A DNA stretch of 64,000 nt from Agromyces bracchium (GTDB lineage: Bacteria > Actinomycetota > Actinomycetes > Actinomycetales > Microbacteriaceae), in contig NZ_WMLB01000019.1 of NCBI RefSeq assembly GCF_009709675.1, forward strand, positions 1-64,000. The letters are read 5' to 3'. Positions 9,474 through 19,502 of the stretch are shown here, one piece after another. The notes beneath the pieces were generated by a model. That model did not search any database, was not told where the DNA came from, and saw only the letters and a program-made list of their open reading frames with translations. Within the stretch, counting starts at the first letter, position 1; every line of letters begins with the position of its first letter. A program made the position numbers and the translations under genes.

Positions 9474-10372
9474 TCGCCTTCGTGCTCCTCATTCAGTTCG
9501 GGCGCGCCCGTGCCGGGCAGGTTCTGGTTCCGGTCGTACTCGGTCGAGAGCTGGCCCTCGTTGCCGGAGTCGCGGAGCTCCTCGATGTAGTCCTCGTACT
9601 CGGCCTCGGAGACCACCTCGACGTTGAAGAGCATGAGCGAGTGGTACTCGCCGCAGAGCTCGGCGCACTTGCCGGCGTACGTGCCCTCGCGCTCCGGGAC
9701 GAACGACATGTAGTTCGTCTTGCCCGGGAACATGTCCTTCTTGTAGAGGAAGTCGACGACCCAGAACGAGTGGATCACGTCGCGCGACTCGAGCGCGATC
9801 TCGACGTTGGCGCCGACGGGGAGGACCAGCGTGGGCAGCTCGTCCTGCTTGACGGAGCCGGCGGGGCCCTCGTCGTCGAGCTGCGCCTGGATGCCGGCGC
9901 TGTAGACGTCTTCGTTGACGTAGTTGAAGTCCCACGACCACTGCTTGGCGATGGCCTCGATCTTCACGTCGATGTCGTCTTCGGCGAAGCGCGCCTCGAT
10001 CACCTGCTGGTCGCGGGCGGTGAATGCGAAGAACCCGAGCACCAGGATGAGCGGGACGACGGTGTAGAAGACCTCGATCGGCATGTTGTAGCGGAGCTGG
10101 ACCGGGAGGCCGGTCTGGCCCTTGCGCCGGCGGTAGGCCACGACCGCCCAGATCGTGAGGCCCCAGGTCACCACGCCGACCACGAGCAGCACGATCCACG
10201 ACGTCACCCACAGGCCCGAGACCCGCTCGGTGTGGTTCGTCACGGGCTCCTCGCCCTCGACGAAGCCGGGGAGGAATCCGTTCAGCTGAGCCTGCGTGCA
10301 TCCGGCGAGGACGAGGCTGAGCGTCGCTGCGATCGGAACAGCAGCCCATCGGAGACGGCGATTGTGGCGCAC
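9470..10372 (-). CDS. ctaC: Cytochrome aa3 oxidase subunit II (lipoprotein)
   Basis: CuA-bearing subunit II, 300 residues. The N-terminal signal ends in LVLAGC, a lipobox, so the mature protein should be lipid-anchored. Two transmembrane helices follow, then an extracytoplasmic cupredoxin domain. CuA ligands are seen as H in VIHSFWV and as [12 protein letters not shown]. It receives electrons from QcrC. The start is a GTG at 10370-10372 with AAAGG upstream; this keeps the signal peptide intact. It is the first gene of the ctaC-ctaD-ctaF operon. A TAGGCT -10-like box and a small hairpin lie in the 10373-10440 upstream region. Confidence 0.94.
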   Translation of the reverse strand: MRHNRRLRWAAVPIAATLSLVLAGCTQAQLNGFLPGFVEGEEPVTNHTERVSGLWVTSWIVLLVVGVVTWGLTIWAVVAYRRRKGQTGLPVQLRYNMPIEVFYTVVPLILVLGFFAFTARDQQVIEARFAEDDIDVKIEAIAKQWSWDFNYVNEDVYSAGIQAQLDDEGPAGSVKQDELPTLVLPVGANVEIALESRDVIHSFWVVDFLYKKDMFPGKTNYMSFVPEREGTYAGKCAELCGEYHSLMLFNVEVVSEAEYEDYIEELRDSGNEGQLSTEYDRNQNLPGTGAPELNEEHEGE

Positions 10373-10516
10373 CGGTGACCTTTCGGGAGATTCGAAGGCG
10401 CCTCTCAGCGAGGCGCATTGATCAGCCCTAGCCTACTCCGAGTCGGCGGCCCGCTCGTGCACCATCAGCGCGCATTCAGCCCGATGTGCATCGGAACTGC
10501 GGTCCGACGGCCGGAA

Positions 10517-10558
10517 ACGCGATGAGGGAGACCGCCGTGGCGGTCTCCCTCATCGCGT
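10517..10558. terminator. Long hairpin downstream of erpA
   Basis: A 20-bp perfect inverted repeat (10517-10536 with 10539-10558) has only 2 nt between the arms. In the minus-strand sense it is followed by TTTCC. It lies directly after the erpA stop and is the likely terminator for erpA. Confidence 0.75.
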
Positions 10559-10572
10559 TGCTGCGTGCGAAC

Positions 10573-10923
10573 TCAGTGGAACGAGTCGCCGCACGCGCAG
10601 CTGCCCTGCGCGTTCGGGTTGTCGATCGTGAATCCCTGCTTCTGGATCGTGTCCTCGAAGTCGATCGTCGAGCCGTCGAGGTACGGGACGCTCATCTTGT
10701 CGACCACGACCTCGACGCCCTCGAAGTCCACGACCGCGTCGCCGTCGAGCAGGCGCTCGTCGAAGTACAGCTGGTAGATGAGGCCGGAGCACCCGCCGGG
10801 CTGGACGGCCACGCGCAGACGCAGGTCGTCGCGGCCCTCCTGCGACAGGAGGCTGCGCACCTTGTCGGCAGCCGGATCGCTCAGCTTCACGCCGTGGGCG
10901 GCGTCGGTGATCGTGTCGCTCAT
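10573..10923 (-). CDS. erpA: Iron-sulfur cluster insertion protein, HesB/IscA (ErpA) type
   Basis: A-type carrier of 116 residues that receives Fe-S clusters and hands them to apo-proteins. The three cluster-binding cysteines are visible: one in QPGGCSGLIYQLYF and two in the C-terminal CACG. Length and the KVRSLLSQEG N-terminal part fit the ErpA/IscA family. RBS GAGGAG lies before the ATG, and a TACAAT -10 box lies at 10954-10959. It sits between the oxidase operon and a dipeptidase, monocistronic. Likely clients nearby include the Rieske protein and LipA; this is an inference from function, not from linkage. Confidence 0.92.
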   Translation of the reverse strand: MSDTITDAAHGVKLSDPAADKVRSLLSQEGRDDLRLRVAVQPGGCSGLIYQLYFDERLLDGDAVVDFEGVEVVVDKMSVPYLDGSTIDFEDTIQKQGFTIDNPNAQGSCACGDSFH

Positions 10924-10953
10924 ATCGCTCCTCGATGAAGGTCGGTCAGCCCG

Positions 10954-10959
10954 ATTGTA
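10954..10959 (-). promoter_or_regulatory. -10 box of erpA
   Basis: TACAAT on the minus strand, about 30 nt before the erpA ATG; it leaves a short leader that carries the GAGGAG ribosome binding site. Confidence 0.5.
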
Positions 10960-11014
10960 CCTGCGCAGGATGCGCGTTCGCCCTGAGGCGTCATCCGCCG
11001 CGGTGGCGGGCGGC

Positions 11015-11044
11015 GAGCGCCGCCGCCCGCGGGCGGCGGCGCTC
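11015..11044. terminator. Terminator of the M20 dipeptidase gene
   Basis: Perfect 14-bp inverted repeat with 2 nt between the arms (GAGCGCCGCCGCCC and its complement), immediately downstream of the minus-strand dipeptidase. Confidence 0.75.
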
Positions 11045-11049
11045 TCCTG

Positions 11050-12495
11050 CTACTCCCCCGCCCGCGCGTGCAGGCGCGCGAGCAGCGCGGCCTCGGCGAG
11101 CACCGCGCGACGGAACACTCCGAGGTGCAGCGACTCGTTCGGGCTGTGCGCCCGCGAGTCGGGGTCCTCGACGCCGGTGACCAGGATCTGCGCCTCCGGG
11201 AACTCCTCGACGAGCTCGGCGATGAACGGGATGGAGCCGCCGACGCCGATGTCGACCGGCTCGACGCCCCACGCCTCGGCCATCGCGGCCTTGGCCTCGG
11301 CGACCGCCCAGCCGGACGTGTCGACGAGGAAGGGCTGGCCCGTGTCGACGTCGTCGATCACGACGTGGGCCCCGAACGGCGCGTTGGCGTGCACGTGGGC
11401 GCGCAGCGCCTCGAGCGCCTCGGCGGCGTCCTGTCCGGGCGCGATGCGCGCGCTGATCCGGACCGCGACGCGAGGGATGAGCGTGTTCGAGGCGTTCGCG
11501 ACGGTCGGCGCGTCGATCCCGGTGACCGTGATCGACGGCTGCGCCCAGATTCGCGAGAGGATCGTGCCGCGGCCGATCGGCGTCACCCCGTCGAGGAGCC
11601 CGGTCTCGGCGCGGAGCTGCGCCTCGTCGTACGCCGGGGTCTCCAGGTCGGCCGAAGACAGTCCGGTGACGGCGACCGCGCCCTCGTCGTCGTGCAGGGT
11701 GCCGAGCAGGCGGATGGCCGCGAGCATCGCATCCGGGACGGCGCCGCCGAACATGCCCGAGTGCGACGCGTGCGCGAGCGTGGAGACCGTGAGCCGGAAG
11801 GTCACGTTGCCGCGGAGCGCGACGGTGAGCGCGGGCGTGTCGACGTCCCAGTTGTTCGAGTCGGCGACCACGATCGCGTCGGCCTCGAGCAGGTCGCGGT
11901 TCTCGCGGAGGAAGGTCGAGAACGATCGCGAGCCGAACTCCTCCTCCCCCTCGATGAAGAGGGCGATGCCGAGGTCGAGGTCCGTGCCCAGCACGTCGAC
12001 GAGTGCGCGGATCGCGGCCACGTGGGCCATGACGCCGGCCTTGTCGTCGGCGGCGCCGCGGCCGTACAGGCGGTCGCCCCGGAGCGTCGGCTCGAAGGGC
12101 GTCGACTCCCAGTCCTCGTCGCGGCCGGGCGGCTGGACGTCGTGGTGCGCGTAGAGCAGGACGGTCGGCCGACCGTTGCGGGCATCACGGCGGGCGACCA
12201 CGGCGGGCTGGCCGAGCTCGCCGCCGTCGCCGATCGGCGCACGCCGGATGTCGACCACGTCGAACACGTCGAGGCCGCGCACGAGTTCGGCGACCGCCTC
12301 CGCGCTCCGCGCGACGTGCTCGGGGTCGAAGGCCGCCCACGACACCGACGGGATCCGCACGAGCTCCGTGAGGTCGGCGACCGTCGAGGGGAAGCCCGCC
12401 TCGACCGCGGCGCGGAGTCGTTCCACCGTGAGGGCGGGTTCGGCGTCGGCGGCGGCGAGGGCGCGTGAGGATGTGTCGGGTCGGGTCTGGCTCAT
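11050..12495 (-). CDS. M20-family dipeptidase
   Basis: Dinuclear zinc peptidase of 481 residues, probably cytosolic. Metal and catalytic motifs are in order: YAHHDVQPPG (His ligand and catalytic Asp), GRGAADDKAG (bridging Asp), EGEEEFGS (catalytic and ligand Glu), and a C-terminal His in ARAHSPNESLHL. The dimerization lid domain lies between. This is the CNDP/PepV-like branch that splits dipeptides. The ATG at 12495 is preceded by a TAAGAT -10 box with 7 nt between, so it is probably leaderless; an upstream ATG at 12549 would run into the neighbouring divergent gene and is rejected. Confidence 0.88.
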   Translation of the reverse strand: MSQTRPDTSSRALAAADAEPALTVERLRAAVEAGFPSTVADLTELVRIPSVSWAAFDPEHVARSAEAVAELVRGLDVFDVVDIRRAPIGDGGELGQPAVVARRDARNGRPTVLLYAHHDVQPPGRDEDWESTPFEPTLRGDRLYGRGAADDKAGVMAHVAAIRALVDVLGTDLDLGIALFIEGEEEFGSRSFSTFLRENRDLLEADAIVVADSNNWDVDTPALTVALRGNVTFRLTVSTLAHASHSGMFGGAVPDAMLAAIRLLGTLHDDEGAVAVTGLSSADLETPAYDEAQLRAETGLLDGVTPIGRGTILSRIWAQPSITVTGIDAPTVANASNTLIPRVAVRISARIAPGQDAAEALEALRAHVHANAPFGAHVVIDDVDTGQPFLVDTSGWAVAEAKAAMAEAWGVEPVDIGVGGSIPFIAELVEEFPEAQILVTGVEDPDSRAHSPNESLHLGVFRRAVLAEAALLARLHARAGE

Positions 12496-12500
12496 GCGGC

Positions 12501-12508
12501 TAATCTTA
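12501..12508. promoter_or_regulatory. Overlapping divergent -10 boxes (dipeptidase / DUF3043)
   Basis: TAATCTTA contains TAATCT reading right and TAAGAT reading left, overlapping by four bases. The left box is correctly spaced for a leaderless dipeptidase start at 12495; the right box gives the DUF3043 gene a leader of about 25 nt with GAGGA. Confidence 0.5.
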
Positions 12509-12537
12509 AGAGGAACCGATTCGACGAGGACTCCCCC

Positions 12538-13119
12538 GTGGCCAAGCACCCCAAGACCGAGACGCCCGCTTCCGCACCCGACGACGCCGCACCGGCGACG
12601 TCCAAGGTCGGCAAGGGCGCACCCACTCCGACCCGCGCCGAGCGCGAGGCCGCGAACAAGCGCCCGCTCGTGCCGAACGACCGCAAGGAGGCCGCGCGCC
12701 AGGCGCGCACCAAGGCCGCCGAGGCGCGCGAGCGCGCCCGCGTCGGCATGGCCGCCGGCGACGAGCGCTACCTGCCCGCGCGCGACCGCGGTCCGCAGAA
12801 GAAGTACGTGCGCGACTACGTCGACGCGCGCTTCAGCATCGGCGAGATCCTCATCCCGGTCATGTTCGCCGTGATCGTGCTCACGTTCGTCCCGAGCTAC
12901 GAGGTCCAGACCATCGGGATCTTCGCCCTCTGGGGCTTCTTCCTGGTCTCCGTGGTCGACGTCATCATCCTCGGCTTCACGCTGCAGCGGAAGCTCGGGG
13001 CCAAGTTCGGTGCGACCAAGGTCGAGCGCTTCCGCTGGTATGCGGCGATGCGTGCGCTGCAGCTGCGCCCGCTCCGACTGCCGAAGCCGCAGGTCAAGCG
13101 CGGCCAGTACCCGGCCTGA
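12538..13119 (+). CDS. DUF3043 membrane protein
   Basis: A 193-residue actinobacterial protein of unknown function. The first 65 residues are charged and K/A/R-rich, probably disordered. The segment PARDRGPQKKYVRDYVDARFSIGE is the conserved DUF3043 motif. Two adjacent hydrophobic helices follow (roughly residues 105-145) and then a basic amphipathic tail. The start is a GTG at 12538 with GACGAGGA upstream. It is transcribed divergently from the dipeptidase and ends at a hairpin shared with the convergent phosphodiesterase gene. No function should be assigned. Confidence 0.82.
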   Translation: MAKHPKTETPASAPDDAAPATSKVGKGAPTPTRAEREAANKRPLVPNDRKEAARQARTKAAEARERARVGMAAGDERYLPARDRGPQKKYVRDYVDARFSIGEILIPVMFAVIVLTFVPSYEVQTIGIFALWGFFLVSVVDVIILGFTLQRKLGAKFGATKVERFRWYAAMRALQLRPLRLPKPQVKRGQYPA

Positions 13120-13126
13120 CGAACGC

Positions 13127-13167
13127 CATGACGGATGCCGCGGCCTCGCGCCGCGGCATCCGTCATG
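13127..13167. terminator. Bidirectional terminator after DUF3043
   Basis: Perfect 17-bp stem (CATGACGGATGCCGCGG and its complement) with a 7-nt loop between convergent genes. Both arms contain the recurrent GGATGCC word discussed in the findings. Confidence 0.85.
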
Positions 13168-13185
13168 TTCGCCGGTCTCGCGGCG

Positions 13186-14331
13186 TCAGCCCCGCCGGTA
13201 CGCCCCGAGCCGGATGAGCGGGATTCGCGTCTCCTCGTCGGTGAGCGACCCGTGCTGGCCGACCATCTCCTCGCCCCGGCGGTCGGCCTCGCGCCGGTCG
13301 TAGTACGCGACGCCCGAACGGGCCGCGACGAGCACGTCGGCGATGCGGTCGAGGTTGCCCGGTTCGACGTCGCCGTAGAGCCCTGCGGCGATCGCCTCGT
13401 CGCGCGTGACGACCCAGGCGCGGTCTCCCTCGGCGTCCCGCCATCGATCGGCGACGGCCGAACGGGCGTCCTCGTCGAGGTCGGGCTCGAGGACGAGGCC
13501 GAGGCAGCGGGGCTCGCCCGCGACGTGGCGGACGCCGTCCAGCAGGCCCGGCACGGCGTCGACGAAGACGTGACGGTGCGGCGGCACGTCGAGCACCCCG
13601 TGGTCGGCGGTGACGAGGAGTCCCGTGCCCCGCGGCATCCGTCGCTCGAAGTCGGCGACCTCGGCATCGAGGGTCTCGAGCGCGGCGATCCACCGGTCCG
13701 ACTCCCACCCGTGCGCGTGCGCGATCTGGTCGAGTTCCGAGACGTACACGTAGACGAGCGCGGGCCCCTCGCCGAGCACGCGGAGGGCCTCGGCGAAGCG
13801 GTCGTGGATCCTCGCTCCCGCACGGTACTCCGCGCCGCGCAGCACGGCACGGGTGAAGCCGGAGGTCGCGTAGCGGGTGCCGCCGATCGCGACGGCGCGC
13901 ACGCCCCGCTCCCCCGCGCGGTCGAACACGGTGTCGTGCGGCTGCCACGACTCGGGGACCATGCGGTCGTCCCATCCGCTCAGCTGGTTCACGACGCGGT
14001 CGTTCGCTCGGTCGGGGACGCGGTAGCCCATGAGGCCGTGCGCGCCAGGCATGAGGCCGGTCGCGAAGCTCGCGATGGCCGCGGCCGTCGTCGACGGGAA
14101 CACGGTGCGGATCACGTCGCGCTTGGCCATCGTTCCCGACAGGAACCGGGCGTGACCCGATCGTGCGCGCAGGTTCGAGGCGCCGAGACCGTCGACCAGC
14201 ACGACGACCGCCGAGTCGACGCCCGGGAGCTCGAACGGGCCGGCGCCCCCGCCGATCGAGGCGAGGGCGGCGGGCAGCACCCCGGTGAGCCGCGGGGCTC
14301 CGTCGGCGGGCACCGGTAGCATTGCTGGCAT
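13186..14331 (-). CDS. Alkaline phosphatase-fold phosphodiesterase / nucleotide pyrophosphatase
   Basis: A 381-residue protein of the type I phosphodiesterase/nucleotide pyrophosphatase superfamily. The metal site begins with [13 protein letters not shown] (first Asp). The nucleophile region is the Thr in [15 protein letters not shown], and TADHGVLD gives the Asp-His metal ligands. There is no signal peptide or membrane helix, so it is probably cytosolic or peripheral. Its substrate cannot be inferred. Start placed at the ATG at 14331; an ATG at 14322 is possible, and the longer frame upstream overlaps the divergent parC leader. It is convergent with DUF3043. Confidence 0.82.
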   Translation of the reverse strand: MPAMLPVPADGAPRLTGVLPAALASIGGGAGPFELPGVDSAVVVLVDGLGASNLRARSGHARFLSGTMAKRDVIRTVFPSTTAAAIASFATGLMPGAHGLMGYRVPDRANDRVVNQLSGWDDRMVPESWQPHDTVFDRAGERGVRAVAIGGTRYATSGFTRAVLRGAEYRAGARIHDRFAEALRVLGEGPALVYVYVSELDQIAHAHGWESDRWIAALETLDAEVADFERRMPRGTGLLVTADHGVLDVPPHRHVFVDAVPGLLDGVRHVAGEPRCLGLVLEPDLDEDARSAVADRWRDAEGDRAWVVTRDEAIAAGLYGDVEPGNLDRIADVLVAARSGVAYYDRREADRRGEEMVGQHGSLTDEETRIPLIRLGAYRRG

Positions 14332-14408
14332 CGCGCCCAGTCTGGCACAGGCCGGGCGCGGCCCCGTTCCCCGCGCGTGCCCGTGCACGCCCTGCGCAGA
14401 GACGACGA

Positions 14409-16877
14409 ATGACCCCAGGCAAGAGCGAATCCTCCTCATCACCCATCGCCGAGCGGATCGACGAGATCGACGTCGCCGAGGAGATGCAGGGGTCCTTCCT
14501 CGAGTACGCCTACTCGGTCATCTACTCGCGCGCGCTCCCCGACGCGCGCGACGGCCTGAAGCCCGTGCAGCGACGCATCCTCTACATGATGAGCGACATG
14601 GGGCTCCGCCCCGAGCGCGGCCACGTGAAGTCGGCGCGCGTCGTCGGCGAGGTCATGGGCAAGCTCCACCCGCACGGCGACAGCGCGATCTACGATGCCC
14701 TCGTCCGGCTGGCGCAGGCGTTCACGCTCCGCGTCCCGCTCGTCGACGGCCACGGCAACTTCGGCTCCCTCGACGACGGCCCCGCCGCCGCGCGCTACAC
14801 CGAGGCCCGCATGGCGCCGGCCGCCGTGTCGATGACCGAGCACCTCGACGAAGACGTGGTGGACTTCGTCCCGAACTACGACAACTCGCACCAGCAGCCA
14901 GAGGTGCTGCCCGCCGCGATCCCGAACCTCCTCGTCAACGGCGCGAGCGGCATCGCCGTCGGCATGGCGACGAACATGGCGCCGCACAACCTGGTCGAGG
15001 TCGTGGCCGCCGCGCGTCACCTCCTCCGGAACCCGGGGGCGACGCTCGACGAGCTCATGGAGTTCGTGCCGGGCCCCGACTTCCCGTCGGGCGGCACGAT
15101 CGTGGGCCTCGCCGGCGTGCGCGATGCGTACGCGACGGGTCGCGGGTCGTTCAAGACGCGCGCCAAGGTATCGGTCGAGCAGCTCACGCCGCGCAAGGCG
15201 GGGCTCGTGGTCACCGAGCTGCCCTATCTCGTCGGCCCCGAGAAGGTCATCGAGAAGATCAAGGACGGCGTCAACGCCAAGAAGATCACCGGCATCTCGG
15301 ATGTCGCCGACCTCACCGACCGTACCAAGGGGCTCCGCCTCGTCATCGGCGTCAAGACCGGCTTCAACCCGCAGGCGGTGCTCGAGCAGCTCTACCGGAT
15401 GACGCCGCTCGAGGACTCCTTCAACATCAACAACGTCGCCCTCGTCGACGGGCAGCCGCAGACGCTCGGCCTCCGCGAACTGCTCGACGTCTACCTGGCC
15501 CACCGCATCCGCGTCATCACCCGGCGCTCGGAGTTCCGGCTCGCCCGCCGGCGCGAACGGCTGCACCTCGTCGAGGGCCTGCTCATCGCGATCCTCGACA
15601 TCGACGAGGTCATCCAGGTCATCCGCTCGAGCGACGACGCCGAAGCCGCCCGCACGCGCCTGGAGGAGGTCTTCGACCTCAGCCGCCTGCAGGCCGAGTA
15701 CATCCTCGAGCTCCGCCTCCGACGGCTCACGAAGTTCTCCCGCATCGAGCTCGAGGCCGAGCGCGACCAGCTGCTCGCCGAGATCGCCGCCCTCGAGGAG
15801 CTCCTCGCGAGCGACGTGCGCATCCGCGAACAGGTCGCGGAGGAGCTGGATCGTGCCGCCGACCTCTTCGGCACCCCGCGGCGCACGATGCTCACCGAGG
15901 CCCGTGTCCAGCCGAAGACGCGCAAGGCGGTCGACCCCGCGACCCTCGAGCACGCCGACGTGCCGTGCCGGGTCATCCTCGGTGCGACCGGGCGGATCGC
16001 CCGGGTCGATGCACCCGAGGGCGAGGCATCCGTCACCCTCACGCCCCCGAGCCGGCGCTCGAAGCACGACGCGGTGCGCTCCGAGGTCGCGACGACGAGC
16101 CGCACCGAGATCGGGGCGGTCACATCGAAGGGTCGCCTGATCCGCTTCTCGCCGATGGACCTGCCCGCACTGCCGCCGAACTCGGTCCAGCTCGGGGCGG
16201 GCGTGCGCATCGCCGACTACCTCGCGCTGCCCGACCGGAGCGAGCAGGTGCTCGCGGTCGTCTCGCTCGACTCCCAGCAGCCGATCGTGCTCGGCACCGA
16301 GCAGGGCGTCGTCAAGCGTGTCTCGCCCGGCAACTACCCCAACCGTCCCGACTTCGAGGTCGTCTCGCTGAAGCCGGGCGACCGCGTCGTCGGCGCGTCG
16401 CAGGGCGGCGACGACGACGAGCTCGTGTTCGTCACGAGCGATGCGCAGCTGCTGCACTTCCCCGCGTCGGCCGTGCGACCCCAGGGCTGCCCGGCGGGCG
16501 GCATGGCCGGCGTGAAGCTCGACGCCGCGGCGCGCGTGGTCTCGTTCACGGTGCTTCCGCGTGCCGACGTCGAGTCGGCCGTGGTCGTCACCGTGGCGGC
16601 GGCCGCCGATACGCTCCTCGGCGCCGACCCCGGCGCGGCGAAGGTCTCCGACTTCGCCGAGTTCCCGGGCAAGGGCCGAGCGACCGGCGGCGTGCGCGCG
16701 CATCGGTTCCTCAAGGGCCAGGACGGGCTCTCGGTCGCGTGGGTCGGTCCGGGTCCGGCACGGGCCCTCGGCGCCGACGGTTCGCTTCGCGCGCTTCCCG
16801 AGAGTGGCGCGAAGCGCGACGGTTCGGGTCAGACGCTCGACGCCGTCGTGCAGGTGATCGGCCGCGCCATCCGCTGA
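14409..16877 (+). CDS. parC: DNA topoisomerase IV subunit A (ATP-hydrolysing)
   Basis: Breakage-reunion subunit of a type IIA topoisomerase, 822 residues. The N-terminal part has [34 protein letters not shown] and the catalytic Tyr in [10 protein letters not shown] coiled-coil gate region and a C-terminal beta-pinwheel follow. I see no QRRGG[KR]G GyrA-box in the pinwheel, which favours topoisomerase IV over gyrase. The gene for the B subunit faces it across a terminator. Actinomycetes normally also have gyrA/gyrB near the origin, outside this window. The ATG at 14409 gives an N-terminus of normal length. Confidence 0.9.
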   Translation: MTPGKSESSSSPIAERIDEIDVAEEMQGSFLEYAYSVIYSRALPDARDGLKPVQRRILYMMSDMGLRPERGHVKSARVVGEVMGKLHPHGDSAIYDALVRLAQAFTLRVPLVDGHGNFGSLDDGPAAARYTEARMAPAAVSMTEHLDEDVVDFVPNYDNSHQQPEVLPAAIPNLLVNGASGIAVGMATNMAPHNLVEVVAAARHLLRNPGATLDELMEFVPGPDFPSGGTIVGLAGVRDAYATGRGSFKTRAKVSVEQLTPRKAGLVVTELPYLVGPEKVIEKIKDGVNAKKITGISDVADLTDRTKGLRLVIGVKTGFNPQAVLEQLYRMTPLEDSFNINNVALVDGQPQTLGLRELLDVYLAHRIRVITRRSEFRLARRRERLHLVEGLLIAILDIDEVIQVIRSSDDAEAARTRLEEVFDLSRLQAEYILELRLRRLTKFSRIELEAERDQLLAEIAALEELLASDVRIREQVAEELDRAADLFGTPRRTMLTEARVQPKTRKAVDPATLEHADVPCRVILGATGRIARVDAPEGEASVTLTPPSRRSKHDAVRSEVATTSRTEIGAVTSKGRLIRFSPMDLPALPPNSVQLGAGVRIADYLALPDRSEQVLAVVSLDSQQPIVLGTEQGVVKRVSPGNYPNRPDFEVVSLKPGDRVVGASQGGDDDELVFVTSDAQLLHFPASAVRPQGCPAGGMAGVKLDAAARVVSFTVLPRADVESAVVVTVAAAADTLLGADPGAAKVSDFAEFPGKGRATGGVRAHRFLKGQDGLSVAWVGPGPARALGADGSLRALPESGAKRDGSGQTLDAVVQVIGRAIR

Positions 16878-16900
16878 CCTGCGCTCGACGTCGATCGATC

Positions 16901-16939
16901 GAACGCGCCCGCCGCACCGATGGTGCGACGGGCGCGTTC
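16901..16939. terminator. Bidirectional terminator between parC and parE
   Basis: 18-bp hairpin with one mismatch and a 3-nt loop (GAACGCGCCCGCCGCACC / GGTGCGACGGGCGCGTTC), centred between two convergent genes. Confidence 0.85.
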
Positions 16940-16968
16940 GCGTCAGCCGGTCGATCCGGGCGGATTCC

Positions 16969-19047
16969 TCAGGCGTCGATGCGATCCCGCGTGAGCGCCG
17001 CCGCGCTGTCGACGATGAACTCCTTGCGCGGCGCCACCTCGTTGCCCATGAGGAGCTCGAAGACGCGACCGGCGTTCTCGGCATCGGCCACGCCCACGCG
17101 ACGCAGCGTCCGGTGCTGCCGGTCCATGGTGGTCGACGCGAGCTGGTCGGCGTCCATCTCACCGAGGCCCTTGTAGCGCTGGATCGGGTCCTGGTACCGC
17201 TTGCCCTGCTTCCGGAGAGTCGCGAGCACGCCCGCGAGCTCCTTCTCGGAGTATGTGTAGATCACGTCGTTGGGCTTCGAGCCGGGGTTCATGACCACGA
17301 CGCGATGGAGCGGCGGCACCGCCGCGAAGACGCGGCCGTCCTCGATCATCGGACGCATGTAGCGGAAGAACAGCGTGAGCAGCAGCGTGCGGATATGGGC
17401 GCCGTCGACGTCGGCGTCGCTCATGATGATGACCTTGCCGTACCGTGCGGCGGAGAGGTCGAAGCTGCGCCCTGAGCCGGCGCCGATCACCTGGATGATC
17501 GACGCGCACTCGGCGTTGCCGAGCATGTCGGCGATCGACGCCTTCTGCACGTTGAGGATCTTGCCGCGGATCGGCAGCAGCGCCTGGTGCTCGCTGTCGC
17601 GCGCGAGCTTGGCGGTGCCGAGGGCCGAGTCGCCCTCGACGATGAACAGTTCGCTCTGCGCGACATCCGTCGACCGGCAGTCGACCAGCTTCGCCGGCAG
17701 CGACGAGGTCTCGAGGGCGTTCTTGCGGCGCTGCGTCTCCTTGTGGGTGCGCGCCGAGATGCGCGCCTTCATCTCGGAGACGACCTTCTCGAGCAGCATC
17801 GAGGTCTGCGCCTTGTCGTCGCGCTTGGTCGAGGCGAAGCGCTCGCCGAGCGCCTTCTGCACGACGGATGCCACGATCGAGCGCACCGCGGGCGTGCCGA
17901 GGACCTCCTTCGTCTGGCCCTCGAACTGCGGTTCGGGCAGCCGCACCGTGAGCACGGCGGTGAGCCCTGCGAGCACGTCGTCCTTGTCGAGCTTGTCGTT
18001 GCCGACCTTCAGCCGCCGCGCGTTCTGCTCGACCTGCTGGCGGACGAACTTCAGCAGCCCCTGCTCGAAGCCGGACTGGTGCGTGCCGCCCTTCGGCGTC
18101 GCGATGATGTTGACGAAGCTCCGCATGACGGTGTCGTACCCCGTGCCCCATCGCAGTGCGATGTCGACGTGGCAGTGCCGCTCGACGTCGGTGGGGATCA
18201 TCGCACCGTGGTCGTTCAGCACCGGGACGGTCTCCGTGAAGCGGCCGTCGCCCGTCAGGCGCCAGATGTCGGTGACGGGGCCGTCGACGGCGAGGTGCTC
18301 GGCGAACTCCGAGATCCCTCCCTCGAACTGGAAGCGGTGCGTCTCGGGCTCCTCGCCGCGCTCGTCGGACACCGTGATCGCGAGGCCCGGCACCAGGAAC
18401 GCGGTCTGCCGCGCCCGATTCAGCAGATCCTCGAGCTGGAAGCTCGCGCCGCGCGTGAAGATCTGCGGATCGGCCCAGTAGCGCACGCGCGTGCCCGTCA
18501 CGGCCTTGGCGACACGCCCGACCTTGCGCAGCTCGCTCGACTGCTCGAACGGCCGGAACGCCGAGGCGGGCGAGGGGGCGCCCGCATCGTCGAAGATGCC
18601 CGGCTCGCCGCGATGGAACGACATCGCCCACGTCGCCCCGCCGCGGTCGACCTCGACGTCGAGGCGCTCCGACAGCGCGTTCACGACGGACGCGCCGACG
18701 CCGTGGAGACCGCCGGACGCGGAGTAGGACCCGGAACCGAACTTGCCGCCCGCGTGCAGCTTCGTGTACACGACCTCGACACCGGTGAGCCCGGTCTTCG
18801 GCTCGATGTCGACCGGAATGCCGCGGGCGCGGTCGCGCACCTCGACGCTGTGGTCGGCGTGCAGCACGACGTCGATCTCGGTGCCGTGGCCTGCGAGGGC
18901 TTCGTCGACCGAGTTGTCGATGATCTCCCAGAGGCAGTGCATGAGGCCCCGCGAGTCGGTCGAGCCGATGTACATGCCCGGTCGCTTGCGGACCGCCTCG
19001 AGGCCCTCGAGGACGGAGAGATGACGGGCGGAATAGTCGGAGCTCAC
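16969..19047 (-). CDS. parE: DNA topoisomerase IV subunit B
   Basis: ATPase subunit that pairs with the A subunit encoded convergently. 692 residues. GHKL ATPase motifs: EIIDNSVDEA with Asn and Asp, DRARGIPVD, GLHGVGASVVNALS. The Toprim domain shows LFIVEGDSALG and MSDADVDGAHIRTLLL. The C-terminal QRYKGLGEMD is typical of GyrB/ParE. The start is a GTG at 19045-19047, right before SSDYSARHLSVLEGLEAVRK. Longer readings from an upstream ATG would add 25 residues with no family resemblance. The conserved core alone does not separate ParE from GyrB; the call rests on its partner. Confidence 0.9.
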   Translation of the reverse strand: MSSDYSARHLSVLEGLEAVRKRPGMYIGSTDSRGLMHCLWEIIDNSVDEALAGHGTEIDVVLHADHSVEVRDRARGIPVDIEPKTGLTGVEVVYTKLHAGGKFGSGSYSASGGLHGVGASVVNALSERLDVEVDRGGATWAMSFHRGEPGIFDDAGAPSPASAFRPFEQSSELRKVGRVAKAVTGTRVRYWADPQIFTRGASFQLEDLLNRARQTAFLVPGLAITVSDERGEEPETHRFQFEGGISEFAEHLAVDGPVTDIWRLTGDGRFTETVPVLNDHGAMIPTDVERHCHVDIALRWGTGYDTVMRSFVNIIATPKGGTHQSGFEQGLLKFVRQQVEQNARRLKVGNDKLDKDDVLAGLTAVLTVRLPEPQFEGQTKEVLGTPAVRSIVASVVQKALGERFASTKRDDKAQTSMLLEKVVSEMKARISARTHKETQRRKNALETSSLPAKLVDCRSTDVAQSELFIVEGDSALGTAKLARDSEHQALLPIRGKILNVQKASIADMLGNAECASIIQVIGAGSGRSFDLSAARYGKVIIMSDADVDGAHIRTLLLTLFFRYMRPMIEDGRVFAAVPPLHRVVVMNPGSKPNDVIYTYSEKELAGVLATLRKQGKRYQDPIQRYKGLGEMDADQLASTTMDRQHRTLRRVGVADAENAGRVFELLMGNEVAPRKEFIVDSAAALTRDRIDA

Positions 19048-19193
19048 GTCGCACAAGCCTACTGAGGGCCACCCCTGTTCCCGGCTCAGGCGCTTCGCGC
19101 AGAGCGAAATGAGGGGTCGCACGGAAGGTTCGGAGGCGAAGTCGTGTTTTCATTGAGTGACGGAAACGGCTCGTGATCTACGGAGGAGGCGCC

Positions 19194-19427
19194 ATGAACC
19201 AGACCACCGACACCGGTGCGGTCGACGAACTCGACACCCCGCACGAGCTCACGGCGCTCGATCGCTGCGACGCCTGCGGCGCACAGGCCTACATCCGCGT
19301 GGTCGTCGCGAGCGGCGAACTCCTCTTCTGCGCGCACCACGGCCGCAAGCACGAGGAGAAGCTCTCGCAGATCGCCCACAGCTGGCACGACGAGTCGAGC
19401 CGGCTCCTCACCGACACGCGCAACTGA
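19194..19427 (+). CDS. DUF7455 small zinc-binding protein
   Basis: A 77-residue protein. A central CDACGAQAYIRVVV, later LLFCAHHGRKHEEKL, gives a likely C-C-C-H/HH zinc site. This pattern is widespread in actinobacteria (DUF7455), with no known function. A strong ribosome binding site, GGAGGAGG, lies 4 nt before the ATG at 19194. It is divergent from parE; the 146-bp region between them must hold both promoters, but I cannot identify hexamers with confidence. It ends at a strong hairpin. Confidence 0.8.
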   Translation: MNQTTDTGAVDELDTPHELTALDRCDACGAQAYIRVVVASGELLFCAHHGRKHEEKLSQIAHSWHDESSRLLTDTRN

Positions 19428-19440
19428 CGCGCGTCCCACG

Positions 19441-19482
19441 ACGACGAGAACGCCCCCGGAGCAATCCGGGGGCGTTCGTCGT
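19441..19482. terminator. Terminator between DUF7455 gene and gatD
   Basis: Hairpin with CGCCCCCGGA and TCCGGGGGCG at the core and ACGACGA/TCGTCGT arms with a small bulge; GCAA loop. Serves two convergent genes. Confidence 0.8.
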
Positions 19483-19502
19483 GACGGCGTCGTTCGTCGG
19501 CG

